The notes under the pieces were generated by a model. That model had not been told where the DNA came from, did not search any database, and saw only the letters and a list, made by a program, of their open reading frames with translations. Below, one piece after another: positions 24,164-32,714 of a DNA stretch of 42,020 nt. Numbering within the stretch: position 1 is the first letter of the stretch; each line of letters opens with the position of its first letter. Origin of the DNA: an uncultured Lachnospiraceae bacterium (GTDB lineage Bacteria > Bacillota > Clostridia > Lachnospirales > Lachnospiraceae); the NCBI GenBank assembly GCA_934351925.1, contig CAKRJT010000024.1, positions 1 through 42,020 on the forward strand, given 5' to 3'. Both the position numbers and the translations under genes were made by a program.

Positions 24164-26449
24164 ATGAAAACACAAAGAAAATTAGGTCTGCTTACAATAT
24201 TAATGCTTATGCTGGTTTTTGTGTCCGCCTGCGCTAAAGCTGAGGACAGTGGTGAAACTGATGGTCAGAATTCCGACGGCATATATGCACATGCCGCCGA
24301 CGATGTGAATGTATATTCGGCTGTCAAATATGAGATTAATTTAGGTGAAGAACAGAACGTGCATTCCATGAGCCAGTCACAGAGCGGAATATATTATGTG
24401 GTTCTGGATATGTCGGAAGGGTTGACGGCAGGCTTTGAGAACAGGATATACAGGCTTGACTATGATGCGCTCAACGGCGCCGATGCACAGCTAAAGAAGA
24501 ACTATGGCTGGCTGTATGAGAGCGATTTGAATATAGTAGATATTTCAGAGGACATTACACCTGATGCCCTTTTAAATTTATATATACAGGATATTTACAG
24601 TCTGGAAGATAAGCTGTATATTCTGGTGCAGACATACGACCAGGCTGTTGAAAAATCGGGGTACTATGTATATTGCCGTGACGCGGACGGAAACACGGAG
24701 CTGGCAGGCGATATAACGGAGGGCTATGAGGCGGCGTATGCAGTTGCAAGCGCAGACTTGGGTATGGAAAACGTGCATCTCGATAATTTCTTTGTGGTCG
24801 AGACGGATAATGGTATTGTAGTGGTGACAGGTTTTGGGACTCCGACTGTGGAGAAGAAAGTGGCTGCGATTGCCATAGATAAGAATAATCAGGTAAAAAA
24901 GCTATGTGCAAATGAAATTTCTGAAGATATGTTTGCGTGCGATGGGACGAGCATATATACGGTGGGCGGTAAGGATTTGTGCCTGTATGATATGGGGGAG
25001 ATAAGGGAGAACATTGTGCCTGCCGTCGTTGGAAACTTTTACGATACGACGTTTTCAGGTCTGGTGGGCGCCAGCATGAAAACGGACGAGGGTTTTGCGG
25101 TTGAGCTGTTTAACAGTGACGGAATATATGAGCTTGATGGTGGCAGCTATAAGCAGATATTGAAGTGGACAGACATGGCGATGAAGGGGGTAAAATTTCA
25201 GAGCATCGTACAATATGGTGAAGATAATTTTGTCGGGACACGCTTAGTTGGCGGTTCGGGCTACATTGTTGATATGGTTTGCTCCGGCATAAAGGCAGGG
25301 GACAAGGAAAAGATAATTATAGGCACACTGGAGGAGAGCGAAGAGCTTGACAGAATAGTCAGACTTTTCAATGGCTCTAACGGAAGATATGAAGCCGAGG
25401 TGAAGGTCTATGCGAGCGAGGAGAGCATGAATACCGAGCTGATAGCGGGCAAGGGACCTGATGTTTTCCCGACCAATCTGATAGATATAGATGAATACGC
25501 CGCGAGCGGTATTATAGAGGATTTGGGAAAGTATATTGATTCCGATACTGCGGTTGTGAGAAGGGATATGCTCATTGACAGGATATTGGAGCTGTATACG
25601 ATTGATGGGATATTGGTTACCATACCTGACAAGTTTATGATATATGCTTTTTGCGGCAATGAGGACGTGATAGGCGACAGAGAGGGCTGGACGGTGCAGG
25701 AGATTATTGAAATGCTCAAAAAGCAGCCTGATGTTACAGTGTATAACTCTGGGATAGATGACAATGACATGCGGTATCATGTTGCCAACATGCTGCTGAG
25801 CAGCCTGTGCGAATCGTATGTTGACCGGAATGAAGGCAGGGCATCATTTGAGACGGAGGAGTTTATCGGTATTCTTGAGTTCATAAAAAATTACAGGGCC
25901 GGAAGCTTTAACAGAGAGGACTGCTATAATCTGCTGAGCGATGGCAGACTGTTAGTGATATCGGAACAGATAGGAGAAATTGAGCGGATAATCTCAAGGC
26001 ATAAGGCAGGCTTCAGGTTTATCGGATACCCGGTTGCAGATGCAGGTGCGGCTTACGGTATTAAGGCTAACAACTGCTTCAGCATCAATATAAACAGCGA
26101 ACATAAGCAGGCTGCGTGGGAGTATATTCAATATGTCATAATGACTCCGTCCGGCTCTGAGCAGTGGGGACGTACAGACTGGCTCTTCCCTGTTATAAAA
26201 TCGCAGTTTGAGGACTATATAGACATAACGGACAAATATATTGACGGCTATAAAGAGATTGATGAGGCGGATATAGAAACGCTGAGATATATGATTGACA
26301 ATGCAAAATATATCATCAACAAGAAATCTGCGGTGATGGATATAGTAGACGAGGAATTTTATAATTTTCTCGAGGGCAGCCGCTCGGCTCAGGATACAGC
26401 GAGAATTATAAACCAGAGAGTGCAGATATATCTTGACGAGAGAAAGTAG
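24164..26449 (+). CDS. Solute-binding lipoprotein with large N-terminal domain
   Basis: A 761-residue lipoprotein with lipobox VSAC (Cys23). The first about 360 residues form a beta-rich region without a recognised family. From about 382 onward it reads as an ABC extracellular solute-binding protein (family 1): IIIGTLEESEELDRIV, then GKGPDVFPT, IEDLGKYID, VTIPDKF, GWTVQEI and a C-terminal WEYIQYV segment. Such proteins normally deliver sugars or peptides to a permease, but no permease or ATPase is nearby, so it may be a sensor or use transporters elsewhere. AGGGGGGAG lies before ATG 24164. A relic of a neighbouring gene tail follows its stop (26456-26477). Confidence 0.75.
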   Translation: MKTQRKLGLLTILMLMLVFVSACAKAEDSGETDGQNSDGIYAHAADDVNVYSAVKYEINLGEEQNVHSMSQSQSGIYYVVLDMSEGLTAGFENRIYRLDYDALNGADAQLKKNYGWLYESDLNIVDISEDITPDALLNLYIQDIYSLEDKLYILVQTYDQAVEKSGYYVYCRDADGNTELAGDITEGYEAAYAVASADLGMENVHLDNFFVVETDNGIVVVTGFGTPTVEKKVAAIAIDKNNQVKKLCANEISEDMFACDGTSIYTVGGKDLCLYDMGEIRENIVPAVVGNFYDTTFSGLVGASMKTDEGFAVELFNSDGIYELDGGSYKQILKWTDMAMKGVKFQSIVQYGEDNFVGTRLVGGSGYIVDMVCSGIKAGDKEKIIIGTLEESEELDRIVRLFNGSNGRYEAEVKVYASEESMNTELIAGKGPDVFPTNLIDIDEYAASGIIEDLGKYIDSDTAVVRRDMLIDRILELYTIDGILVTIPDKFMIYAFCGNEDVIGDREGWTVQEIIEMLKKQPDVTVYNSGIDDNDMRYHVANMLLSSLCESYVDRNEGRASFETEEFIGILEFIKNYRAGSFNREDCYNLLSDGRLLVISEQIGEIERIISRHKAGFRFIGYPVADAGAAYGIKANNCFSININSEHKQAAWEYIQYVIMTPSGSEQWGRTDWLFPVIKSQFEDYIDITDKYIDGYKEIDEADIETLRYMIDNAKYIINKKSAVMDIVDEEFYNFLEGSRSAQDTARIINQRVQIYLDERK

Positions 26450-26495
26450 AAATTATTATCAAATTTTAAAATGATATTGTGAAAAGAAGCGGACG

Positions 26496-26752
26496 ATGGA
26501 TAAAATTCTAAATGATAATAATTTTGGAAAATTAGTAAAAAATTCAAGAATTCAAAAAAAATTAAGCCTATGTATGTATACCAAGGAATTTGTAGTGAGA
26601 GTGTATACTCAAGAATTGAAAGTGGAGATTTTAATGTTGATTTTCATATCAAAAGAGCTGTATTACAACGATTGGGAATAGATGAAGGCAGAGCTGGAGT
26701 GTACTTATCAAGGAAGAGTTGTGTTGAATTACATATGGGGGTGATGCAGTGA
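26496..26752 (+). pseudogene. Frameshifted helix-turn-helix fragment of an RNPP-like regulator
   Basis: Two overlapping frames, 26496-26681 and 26570-26752, join into one helix-turn-helix protein of about 85 residues if one base is added in the run of eight A at 26554-26561. The merged protein begins MDKILNDNNFGKLV and continues with YQGICSESVYSRIESGD, VLQRLG and GRAGVYLS. The part from VYQGIC to QRLG aligns without gaps over 34 residues to the helix-turn-helix of the 710-residue regulator. No sensor domain remains, so it is probably a truncated relic. However, its stop overlaps the next start (GTGA), and an A8 run can support transcriptional slippage or -1 frameshifting, so expression cannot be excluded. 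Confidence 0.6.
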
Positions 26753-27654
26753 CAAAAAAGATAATTAATATTTTCATAATAGCTATTGGAATAATGCTCA
26801 TGGGGTGCAATGGAGTTGACAGAGCTGCTAACGATATTACTGAAACCTTTTTCGAGGGCAGTGACATGGAACTATGGAATGAGCAGCAGCTATCCGTTGT
26901 GCAGTATTATGAGAAAGGTGGTTTTAAAGCTTGTGAAGTTGTGATTTCAGGCGAGAGATATAGGGCACTTCGCAGTGAAAATGGGGTTATTATAGTTGAT
27001 AAGGTGCTTGGCGACAATGAGTATGATATATATTATGGAGATAGTGTTATTTCAATATATATGGGTCTGCCCCTCGGAAGTGATTTGGATATGCTCAGAG
27101 TGAAATTTATTGATGATGTGTTAGATAAAGGCACTTATCTTGTGATTAGTGTTGCAGCAAGGAGTGATAGCAGTGCATATGGCTACGTCATAGATATGCA
27201 GGAATTCAAATTGATATCGGATGATTTTGATTTGAACGAATTGAATTCTGTTTTGAAGTGCAGGCTGGATAATATAGCCTTGGAGGACGGAAGGCTTGTG
27301 GCGGAGCTTGGAATAGAATATGCAGGTGACAATATTAATATTGAAACACCGGCATGGTCAGTTGACGGTGAAGATGAAAATATTGATGCCTGTCAATTAA
27401 GTGTAAAACTGTCAAAGGTCACACCGGCAGAATTTGTGACGTTTTTATCAAGACAGGTATTTATTGATATTAATTTGTCAGGAAGCAGTATTGCTGCAGG
27501 GGAACCTCAGAATGTAGAAGTAAGGACTCAGGCGCAGCTCATGCTGAATATGCAATATGATAGCACGGAAAGAATTTATAAGCCCGATTATTCATCAATT
27601 AAGGTTATTTGGAAAGATGTAGACGGAGAAAATCTTTATCAAATTTTAAAATGA
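26749..27654 (+). CDS. Lipoprotein of unknown function
   Basis: A 301-residue lipoprotein with lipobox LMGC (Cys20). The mature part is acidic and mostly beta by eye, with a repeated Asp-rich character; no family was recognised. It starts at GTG 26749, overlapping the stop of the frameshifted regulator fragment, with GGGGGTG just upstream. That overlap suggests the two were once, or are, one operon. A strong terminator follows. Its 3' end is one copy of the 22-bp direct repeat. Confidence 0.6.
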   Translation: MTKKIINIFIIAIGIMLMGCNGVDRAANDITETFFEGSDMELWNEQQLSVVQYYEKGGFKACEVVISGERYRALRSENGVIIVDKVLGDNEYDIYYGDSVISIYMGLPLGSDLDMLRVKFIDDVLDKGTYLVISVAARSDSSAYGYVIDMQEFKLISDDFDLNELNSVLKCRLDNIALEDGRLVAELGIEYAGDNINIETPAWSVDGEDENIDACQLSVKLSKVTPAEFVTFLSRQVFIDINLSGSSIAAGEPQNVEVRTQAQLMLNMQYDSTERIYKPDYSSIKVIWKDVDGENLYQILK

Positions 27655-27663
27655 TATCATGTC

Positions 27664-27700
27664 AGGGACACGGAAAAATAGAAGCCGTGTCTCTTTTTTT
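27664..27700 (+). terminator. Strong rho-independent terminator
   Basis: AGGGACACGG at 27664-27673 pairs with CCGTGTCTCT at 27685-27694 (one G-U), followed by seven T. It separates the accessory region from the phosphate operon. Confidence 0.85.
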
Positions 27701-27705
27701 GTGCT

Positions 27706-27819
27706 TTTACATACATTTTACATTTACATGATTAGGAATTTTACACACAGGTAGTAGACTGCTAATTGTAAACGAGAGGTGAAGCAAAAATACAGATAAT
27801 TTACATACAATCGTTTACG
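27706..27819 (+). promoter_or_regulatory. Pho-box-like TTTACA repeats upstream of pstS
   Basis: TTTACA occurs at 27706-27711, 27717-27722, 27723-27728, 27740-27745 and 27800-27805, with TTTACG at 27814-27819. The first two are 11 bp apart, the spacing typical of TT(A/T)ACA repeats bound by PhoB/PhoP regulators in Firmicutes. The PhoB-like regulator encoded at 35033 is the natural candidate binder. The exact promoter hexamers are unclear. Confidence 0.6.
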
Positions 27820-27910
27820 AAAAGGACGGTAAAAGAAAAAGAACACATTCAGAAAAAGAAAACTGAAAAGAATGAATGTAAGCCGCGTAGCGGCAGGAAA
27901 GAGGCAGAAA

Positions 27911-28849
27911 ATGAAAAAGAATTTATTTAAGAAATGTGCAGCGATGGTCGCATGTGCGGCTATGTCGATGATGATGGTTACAGGCTGTAACAGCAATTCG
28001 GCAGGAAATGGCACGACAGGCACAACACAGGGTTCAACGACAGGTTCGGCTGCAACCACAACACAGCAGACAACTCAGGAGACGACAAAGACTGCTGAAG
28101 CTGATAAGAAGCTTTCCGGTACAATCTCACTTGCAGGTTCGACATCCATGCAGAAGCTTGCGGATGCACTTGCAGAGACCTTCATGGACGCCAACAGCGG
28201 CGTGACGGTTACGGTTGAATATTCAGGTTCATCGGCAGGTATCGAGTCACTTCTTAACGGAAGCTGCGATATCGGTGATGCTTCAAGAAACTTAAAGGAC
28301 AGCGAGAAGTCCGGCGGAGCTGTTGAGAACATCGTGGCAATCGATGGTATAGCAGTTATCGTTGACAAGAATAACACAGTAGCAGGTCTTACAAAGCAGC
28401 AGCTCTCAGACATCTACACGGGTGCTGTAACCAACTGGAGCGAGGTTGGCGGAAGCGATACACCGATTGTTGTAGTAGGCCGTGAGGCAGGTTCAGGTAC
28501 AAGAGGAGCATTCGAGGAAATCTTAAAGGTTGAGGATGCGTGCAAGTACGCTGTAGAGTGCGATTCAACAGGTGCAGCTATGGCTAAGGTTGCTTCGACA
28601 GAGGGCGCAATCGGTTATGTATCACTCGATGTACTTGACGATTCCGTAAATGCACTTAACCTTGATGATGTAGCTCCTACATCGGACAACATTGTGGCAG
28701 GCACATATTTCCTTTGCAGACCGTTCGTTATGGCTACCAAGGGTGAGATAAGTGAGCAGAATGAGCTTGTGCAGGCATTCTTCGATTTCCTCAAGTCTGA
28801 TGAAGGAAAGGCAGTAGTAAAGGCAGTCGGACTTATCACAGTAGATTAA
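27911..28849 (+). CDS. pstS: Phosphate ABC transporter substrate-binding lipoprotein
   Basis: A 312-residue lipoprotein with lipobox VTGC (Cys26) and a Thr/Gln-rich linker to about residue 62. The periplasmic-binding fold then begins SGTISLAGSTSMQ. Phosphate-contacting segments are visible: AGSTSM, YSGSSAGI, CDIGDASR and REAGSGTRGAF. It captures phosphate outside the membrane and delivers it to PstCA. An in-frame ATG at 27872 is rejected; ATG 27911 follows GGAAAGAGG and begins directly with the signal peptide. It is the first gene of the pst operon. Confidence 0.93.
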   Translation: MKKNLFKKCAAMVACAAMSMMMVTGCNSNSAGNGTTGTTQGSTTGSAATTTQQTTQETTKTAEADKKLSGTISLAGSTSMQKLADALAETFMDANSGVTVTVEYSGSSAGIESLLNGSCDIGDASRNLKDSEKSGGAVENIVAIDGIAVIVDKNNTVAGLTKQQLSDIYTGAVTNWSEVGGSDTPIVVVGREAGSGTRGAFEEILKVEDACKYAVECDSTGAAMAKVASTEGAIGYVSLDVLDDSVNALNLDDVAPTSDNIVAGTYFLCRPFVMATKGEISEQNELVQAFFDFLKSDEGKAVVKAVGLITVD

Positions 28850-28867
28850 TAGAAATATTGGCAAGTC

Positions 28868-28908
28868 AGCGGCATGAGTGTGGTGCTTGGCATTACACAT
28901 TTGCCGCT
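28868..28908 (+). other. Stem-loop between pstS and pstC
   Basis: AGCGGCA at 28868-28874 pairs with TGCCGCT at 28902-28908, extended inward by GTGTG/CACAT. There is no strong T-tract, so it may be a partial terminator or a stabiliser that gives more PstS than permease, as in other pst operons. Confidence 0.5.
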
Positions 28909-28966
28909 AAGTGTCTATTTCTTATGTGGTGTGTCTGTCATATAGTGGCTGGGAAATGAGGTAAAT

Positions 28967-30073
28967 ATGAAAGCTGAAGCGATAAACTGTCCGAATCCGG
29001 CGATTGAGATTGCTGCAGAGCCGGCAGCAGGTAAGAAAACAGATAAGAAAACAGATAGGGATGTACCGGTAAATACTGATAAAAGAAATGATAAAGCGTT
29101 AAGAATGACTGAAAATAAATTTGAAAAAAGCAATTTTCAGGGTGACGCACAGATAAATATTTTTAAAGGAAAAATAACAAAAAATCTCATAGAGGTTATC
29201 GCTAAGGTCATTTTCACAATATTTGCCTTTGTGGCTGTGGCGGCGGTAATTTCCATCACAGTATATATGTTCATAAAAGGTCTTCCGGCTCTTGGGGAGG
29301 TCGGAATTGCACAAATCCTGTTTGGCACGGTGTGGGCGCCTACAGCGGCGGAGCCACATTTCGGAATATTATATGTCATCTTAACCTCGCTTGTGGGCAC
29401 AGCGATGGCGATAGTTATTGGAGTTCCGATAGGGCTTTTGACAGCGGTTTTCCTTGCGGAGGTAGCGCCGCAGAAGCTGTCTAAGGTGGTTAAGCCGGCA
29501 ATCGAACTGCTTGCAGGTATTCCGTCAATTGTCTATGGACTTATAGGAATCATGGTGTTAAATCCTCTTATGTTCAAGCTTGAGAAAATAATATTTGCCG
29601 GGAGTAAGACACACCAGTTTACGGGCGGCTCGAACCTTATATCAGCGGTTCTGGTGCTCGCGGTGATGATACTTCCGACAGTTATAAATATAAGTGAGTC
29701 TTCGCTTCGTGCGGTTCCGAAGCACTACAAGGCGGCTTCGCTAGCGATGGGAGCCACACATATCCAGACTATATTCAAGGTTATTATTCCTGCAGCCAAG
29801 TCGGGAATATTGACAGCCGTTGTACTGGGAATAGGACGTGCGATAGGTGAGGCGATGGCGATTACGCTGGTTGCCGGAAGTGCCGTGAATGTGCCGCTTC
29901 CGTTTAATTCGGTACGTTTCCTCACAACGGCGATAGTCAGTGAGATGGCTTATTCGGCGGATACACACAGAAGGGTGTTATTCACAATCGGACTTGTACT
30001 TTTCGTATTTATCATGATTATCAATCTGGTTCTGAACCGTATGATGAAGAAGGGGGAAAAGGCAGATGGCTGA
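28967..30073 (+). CDS. pstC: Phosphate ABC transporter permease with long charged N-terminus
   Basis: A 368-residue inner permease subunit. Residues 1-75 are hydrophilic and include the repeated KKTD motif, an extension beyond the usual family start. Six helices follow (first about 80-102). The EAA loop region reads PKHYKAASLAMGATHIQTIFK. GAGG lies seven bases before ATG 28967, better than the internal ATG 29104, so the extension is probably translated. Its stop overlaps the pstA start by eight bases. Confidence 0.92.
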   Translation: MKAEAINCPNPAIEIAAEPAAGKKTDKKTDRDVPVNTDKRNDKALRMTENKFEKSNFQGDAQINIFKGKITKNLIEVIAKVIFTIFAFVAVAAVISITVYMFIKGLPALGEVGIAQILFGTVWAPTAAEPHFGILYVILTSLVGTAMAIVIGVPIGLLTAVFLAEVAPQKLSKVVKPAIELLAGIPSIVYGLIGIMVLNPLMFKLEKIIFAGSKTHQFTGGSNLISAVLVLAVMILPTVINISESSLRAVPKHYKAASLAMGATHIQTIFKVIIPAAKSGILTAVVLGIGRAIGEAMAITLVAGSAVNVPLPFNSVRFLTTAIVSEMAYSADTHRRVLFTIGLVLFVFIMIINLVLNRMMKKGEKADG

Positions 30074-30938
30074 TTCAATTCTTGTAAAGAAAAAGCGTCC
30101 GTTTGACAATGTGGCATACGCGCTTATATATCTGTCGGCATTGATATCCGTGGGAATACTTGTCGGAATAATCATATATGTTACAATAAAAGGCTTAAGC
30201 AATGTCAACTGGACTTTTCTCACCACAGAGAGAAGCGCATTGAAAGGAACAACCGGTATCGCAGGCAATATAGTAAACACGCTCTACATAGTGGTTGTCA
30301 CGATAGTCATTGCCACACCTATCGGTGTTGGCTCAGCCATATACCTGAATGAGTATGCCAGGCCGGGAAAGCTTGTAAAGATAATTGAGTTTACAACGGA
30401 GACACTTGCGGGAATACCTTCAATCATATTCGGTATGTTCGGTCTGGTGCTCTTCAATCAGGCTTTCCACCTTGGATATTCACTCCTCACCGGAGCGCTC
30501 ACTCTCACACTCATGGTGCTTCCGCTCATAACAAGAAACACGCAGGAGGCGTTAAAGACGGTTCCTAAGAGCTACCGCGACGGAGCGCTTGGAATGGGTG
30601 CAGGCAAATGGCACATGATAAGAACCATCATTCTGCCCTCGGCAATGCCCGGAATAATCACCGGAATTATCCTTGCGATAGGAAGAATCGTCGGCGAGTC
30701 GGCGGCACTCCTGTTCACTGCGGGTTCAGCCTACAAGCTTCCGAAGAGCCTCATGGCATTCTTCATGAAAATCAGGGAGGCGGGCGGTACACTCACAATA
30801 GAGATGTACTTCCGTATGTCGGACGGAAAATACGGTCAGGCATTCGGAATCGGTCTGGTGCTCCTTGTGGTTGTGCTTGGCATCAATTTTATCGCAAAAT
30901 GGCTTGCGGCACGATTCGATGTGAACAGGAAAGGATAG
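30066..30938 (+). CDS. pstA: Phosphate ABC transporter permease
   Basis: A 290-residue permease that pairs with PstC to form the membrane channel. Six hydrophobic helices are visible. The EAA-loop segment PKSYRDGALGMGAGKWHMIR contacts PstB. AGGGGGAAAAGG precedes ATG 30066 inside the end of pstC, giving tight coupling. Length is standard for the family. Confidence 0.94.
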   Translation: MADSILVKKKRPFDNVAYALIYLSALISVGILVGIIIYVTIKGLSNVNWTFLTTERSALKGTTGIAGNIVNTLYIVVVTIVIATPIGVGSAIYLNEYARPGKLVKIIEFTTETLAGIPSIIFGMFGLVLFNQAFHLGYSLLTGALTLTLMVLPLITRNTQEALKTVPKSYRDGALGMGAGKWHMIRTIILPSAMPGIITGIILAIGRIVGESAALLFTAGSAYKLPKSLMAFFMKIREAGGTLTIEMYFRMSDGKYGQAFGIGLVLLVVVLGINFIAKWLAARFDVNRKG

Positions 30939-30948
30939 GTACATATAA

Positions 30949-31725
30949 ATGGATGAGAAAAAGAATTTACCGGAAAATATTTTGGATATAAAGAAGCTTG
31001 ATCTGTGGTACGGTGAGAATCATGCACTCAAGAATGTCAATATGGAGATAAAAAGAAACGCAATCACAGCGTTCATCGGACCCTCCGGCTGCGGAAAATC
31101 GACATTTTTAAAGACCCTCAACAGGATGAATGACCTTGTGCCGGGAGTGCGTATTGAGGGGCAGGTGCTTCTTGATGGTGTGGATATCTATGACCCGAAG
31201 GTTGATACCTCAATGCTCCGTAAGAAAATCGGCATGGTATTCCAGCAGCCTAACCCATTTCCTATGAGCATATATGATAATGTGGCTTACGGACCGAGAA
31301 TACATGGAATAAAGAATAAAGCCAAGCTTGACCAGATTGTCGAGGAGAGTCTGAAGGGTGCGGCTATATTCGATGAGGTAAAAGACAGACTTAAGAAGTC
31401 AGCGCTTGGTCTTTCAGGCGGACAGCAGCAGCGTCTTTGCATCGCGCGTGCGCTTGCGGTTTCGCCGGAGGTGCTTCTCATGGATGAGCCGACCAGCGCC
31501 CTTGACCCTATATCGACACTCAAGGTTGAGGAGCTTATGGAGGAGCTCAAGAAAAAATATACCGTTGTTGTTGTGACACATAACATGCAGCAGGCGGCAA
31601 GGGTATCAGATGATACAGCATTCTTTCTCGTCGGAGAGGTGATTGAGAAGGACAGCACGGACAACATATTCTCACAGCCTAAGGATAAGAGGACGGAGGA
31701 TTATATTACGGGAAGATTTGGCTGA
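30949..31725 (+). CDS. pstB: Phosphate ABC transporter ATPase
   Basis: A 258-residue ATPase driving phosphate import. Walker A GPSGCGKS is at 44-51; FQQPNPFPMSIYDNVAYGPR is the PstB-type Q-loop region; LSGGQQQRLCIARA is the signature; LLMDEPTSALDP is Walker B and D-loop; the H-loop His is in VTHNMQQA. All catalytic residues are intact. It begins 10 nt after pstA. Confidence 0.96.
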   Translation: MDEKKNLPENILDIKKLDLWYGENHALKNVNMEIKRNAITAFIGPSGCGKSTFLKTLNRMNDLVPGVRIEGQVLLDGVDIYDPKVDTSMLRKKIGMVFQQPNPFPMSIYDNVAYGPRIHGIKNKAKLDQIVEESLKGAAIFDEVKDRLKKSALGLSGGQQQRLCIARALAVSPEVLLMDEPTSALDPISTLKVEELMEELKKKYTVVVVTHNMQQAARVSDDTAFFLVGEVIEKDSTDNIFSQPKDKRTEDYITGRFG

Positions 31726-31771
31726 TTAATCCGGACGTTGATAAATTTGTTTTTAATATAAGGAGGCAGAG

Positions 31772-32410
31772 ATGAGAAGCAGATTTGACAAGGAGTTGGC
31801 ACAGCTTAACAGTGAGCTTATCAATATGGGAACGCTTATTGAGGAAGCTATACAGAATGCGGTTGGTGCGCTTGTGAACCAGAATGTGGAGCAGGCACAC
31901 AGGGCGGTTGATTTCGATGTGGATGTCGACCAGAAGGAGAAGGACATAGAGAATATATGCTATAAGCTTCTTCTTCACCAGCAGCCGGTGGCAGGTGATT
32001 TAAGACTTATCACGGCGGCACTGAAGATGGTGAGTGATATGGAGAGAATTGGAGACCAGGCAGCGGATATTTCGGAGCTGACGATAGCTATGTCACAGAA
32101 GCCTTATATAAAGAACCTTGAGCATATCCGTTCTATGGCAAAAGAGACAATGATAATGGTTATCGACAGCCTTCAGGCGTTCGTCGACAGGGATTTAGAC
32201 AAGGCGCATGCGGTTATTGAACATGATGATGTTGTCGATGACTTGTTTATGACGGTAAAAAAAGAGATTATAGAGATTATACATAACAGTCCTGATGATG
32301 GCGACCAGGCAACAGACCTTCTCATGGTTGCAAAGTACTTTGAGAGAATCGGAGACCATGCGACCAACATCGCAGAGTGGGTAATCTTTTCGATAACCGG
32401 TGAGAGGTGA
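31772..32410 (+). CDS. phoU: Phosphate-signalling protein PhoU
   Basis: A 212-residue all-helical protein with two PhoU repeats. Each has the metal-ligand motif region (ERIGDQAADI near 88 and ERIGDHATNIAEW near 193), plus QPVAGDLRLI. PhoU links the Pst transporter to the PhoR kinase and keeps the regulon off when phosphate is plentiful. AAGGAGG precedes ATG 31772. It is the last gene of the pst operon; a weak stem-loop (32439-32468) follows. Confidence 0.95.
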   Translation: MRSRFDKELAQLNSELINMGTLIEEAIQNAVGALVNQNVEQAHRAVDFDVDVDQKEKDIENICYKLLLHQQPVAGDLRLITAALKMVSDMERIGDQAADISELTIAMSQKPYIKNLEHIRSMAKETMIMVIDSLQAFVDRDLDKAHAVIEHDDVVDDLFMTVKKEIIEIIHNSPDDGDQATDLLMVAKYFERIGDHATNIAEWVIFSITGER

Positions 32411-32544
32411 GCAATATAGCTCTAAGTCAAGGGTTCATAAGCTTTATCATGTATTTGATAAATGCTTTTGGACTTTTGGCTATTGCATTATGCGTTACGG
32501 CATGATATATAAAATTTAATAGGGACAGACGGATTTATGGTTTG

Positions 32545-32644
32545 TTATACCTGATGGACGGCACCGTAGGTGAGGTGCCCGCTCGGTTAGAGTGCTGGAT
32601 GCTGTGTTTTTTATACCTGATGGACGGCGCCGTAGGTGAGCTGC
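32545..32644 (+). repeat. Pair of 34-nt direct repeats, 66 nt apart
   Basis: A 34-nt unit beginning TTATACCTGATGGACGGC occurs at 32545-32578 and 32611-32644 with two differences. In the first copy GGCACC and GGTGCC can form a 6-bp hairpin around GTAGGTGA. In the second the matching bases are GGCGCC and GCTGCC, which pair less well. It lies in the probable 5' region of the Na/Pi carrier gene. Confidence 0.7.
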
Positions 32645-32714
32645 CGTTGCCCGGGATAGCGTGAAAAACTTTATTTTTTTATGAAATTCCGGCAGACGGG
32701 TACTTATACCGTAA

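Larger units (their letters stand above)
26456..27657 (+). repeat. 22-bp direct repeats flanking the regulator fragment and lipoprotein
   Basis: The same 22-bp sequence, beginning TTATCAAATTTT and ending AAAATGATAT, occurs at 26456-26477 and 27636-27657. The second copy is the coding end of the lipoprotein gene (codons for YQILK and stop). The first, just after the solute-binding gene, can be read the same way as an orphan gene end. This suggests duplication or replacement by recombination between related genes. Confidence 0.7.

Noticed and set aside
32450..32506. 18-codon hydrophobic peptide ORF
   Set aside because: The nearest AAGGG is too far from the ATG, and the DNA overlaps a stem-loop; likely chance.
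32551..32580. Hammerhead ribozyme (CTGATG core)
   Set aside because: The core needs CTGATGA and a GAAA partner strand; here it is CTGATGG and no GAAA strand pairs, so the match is coincidental.
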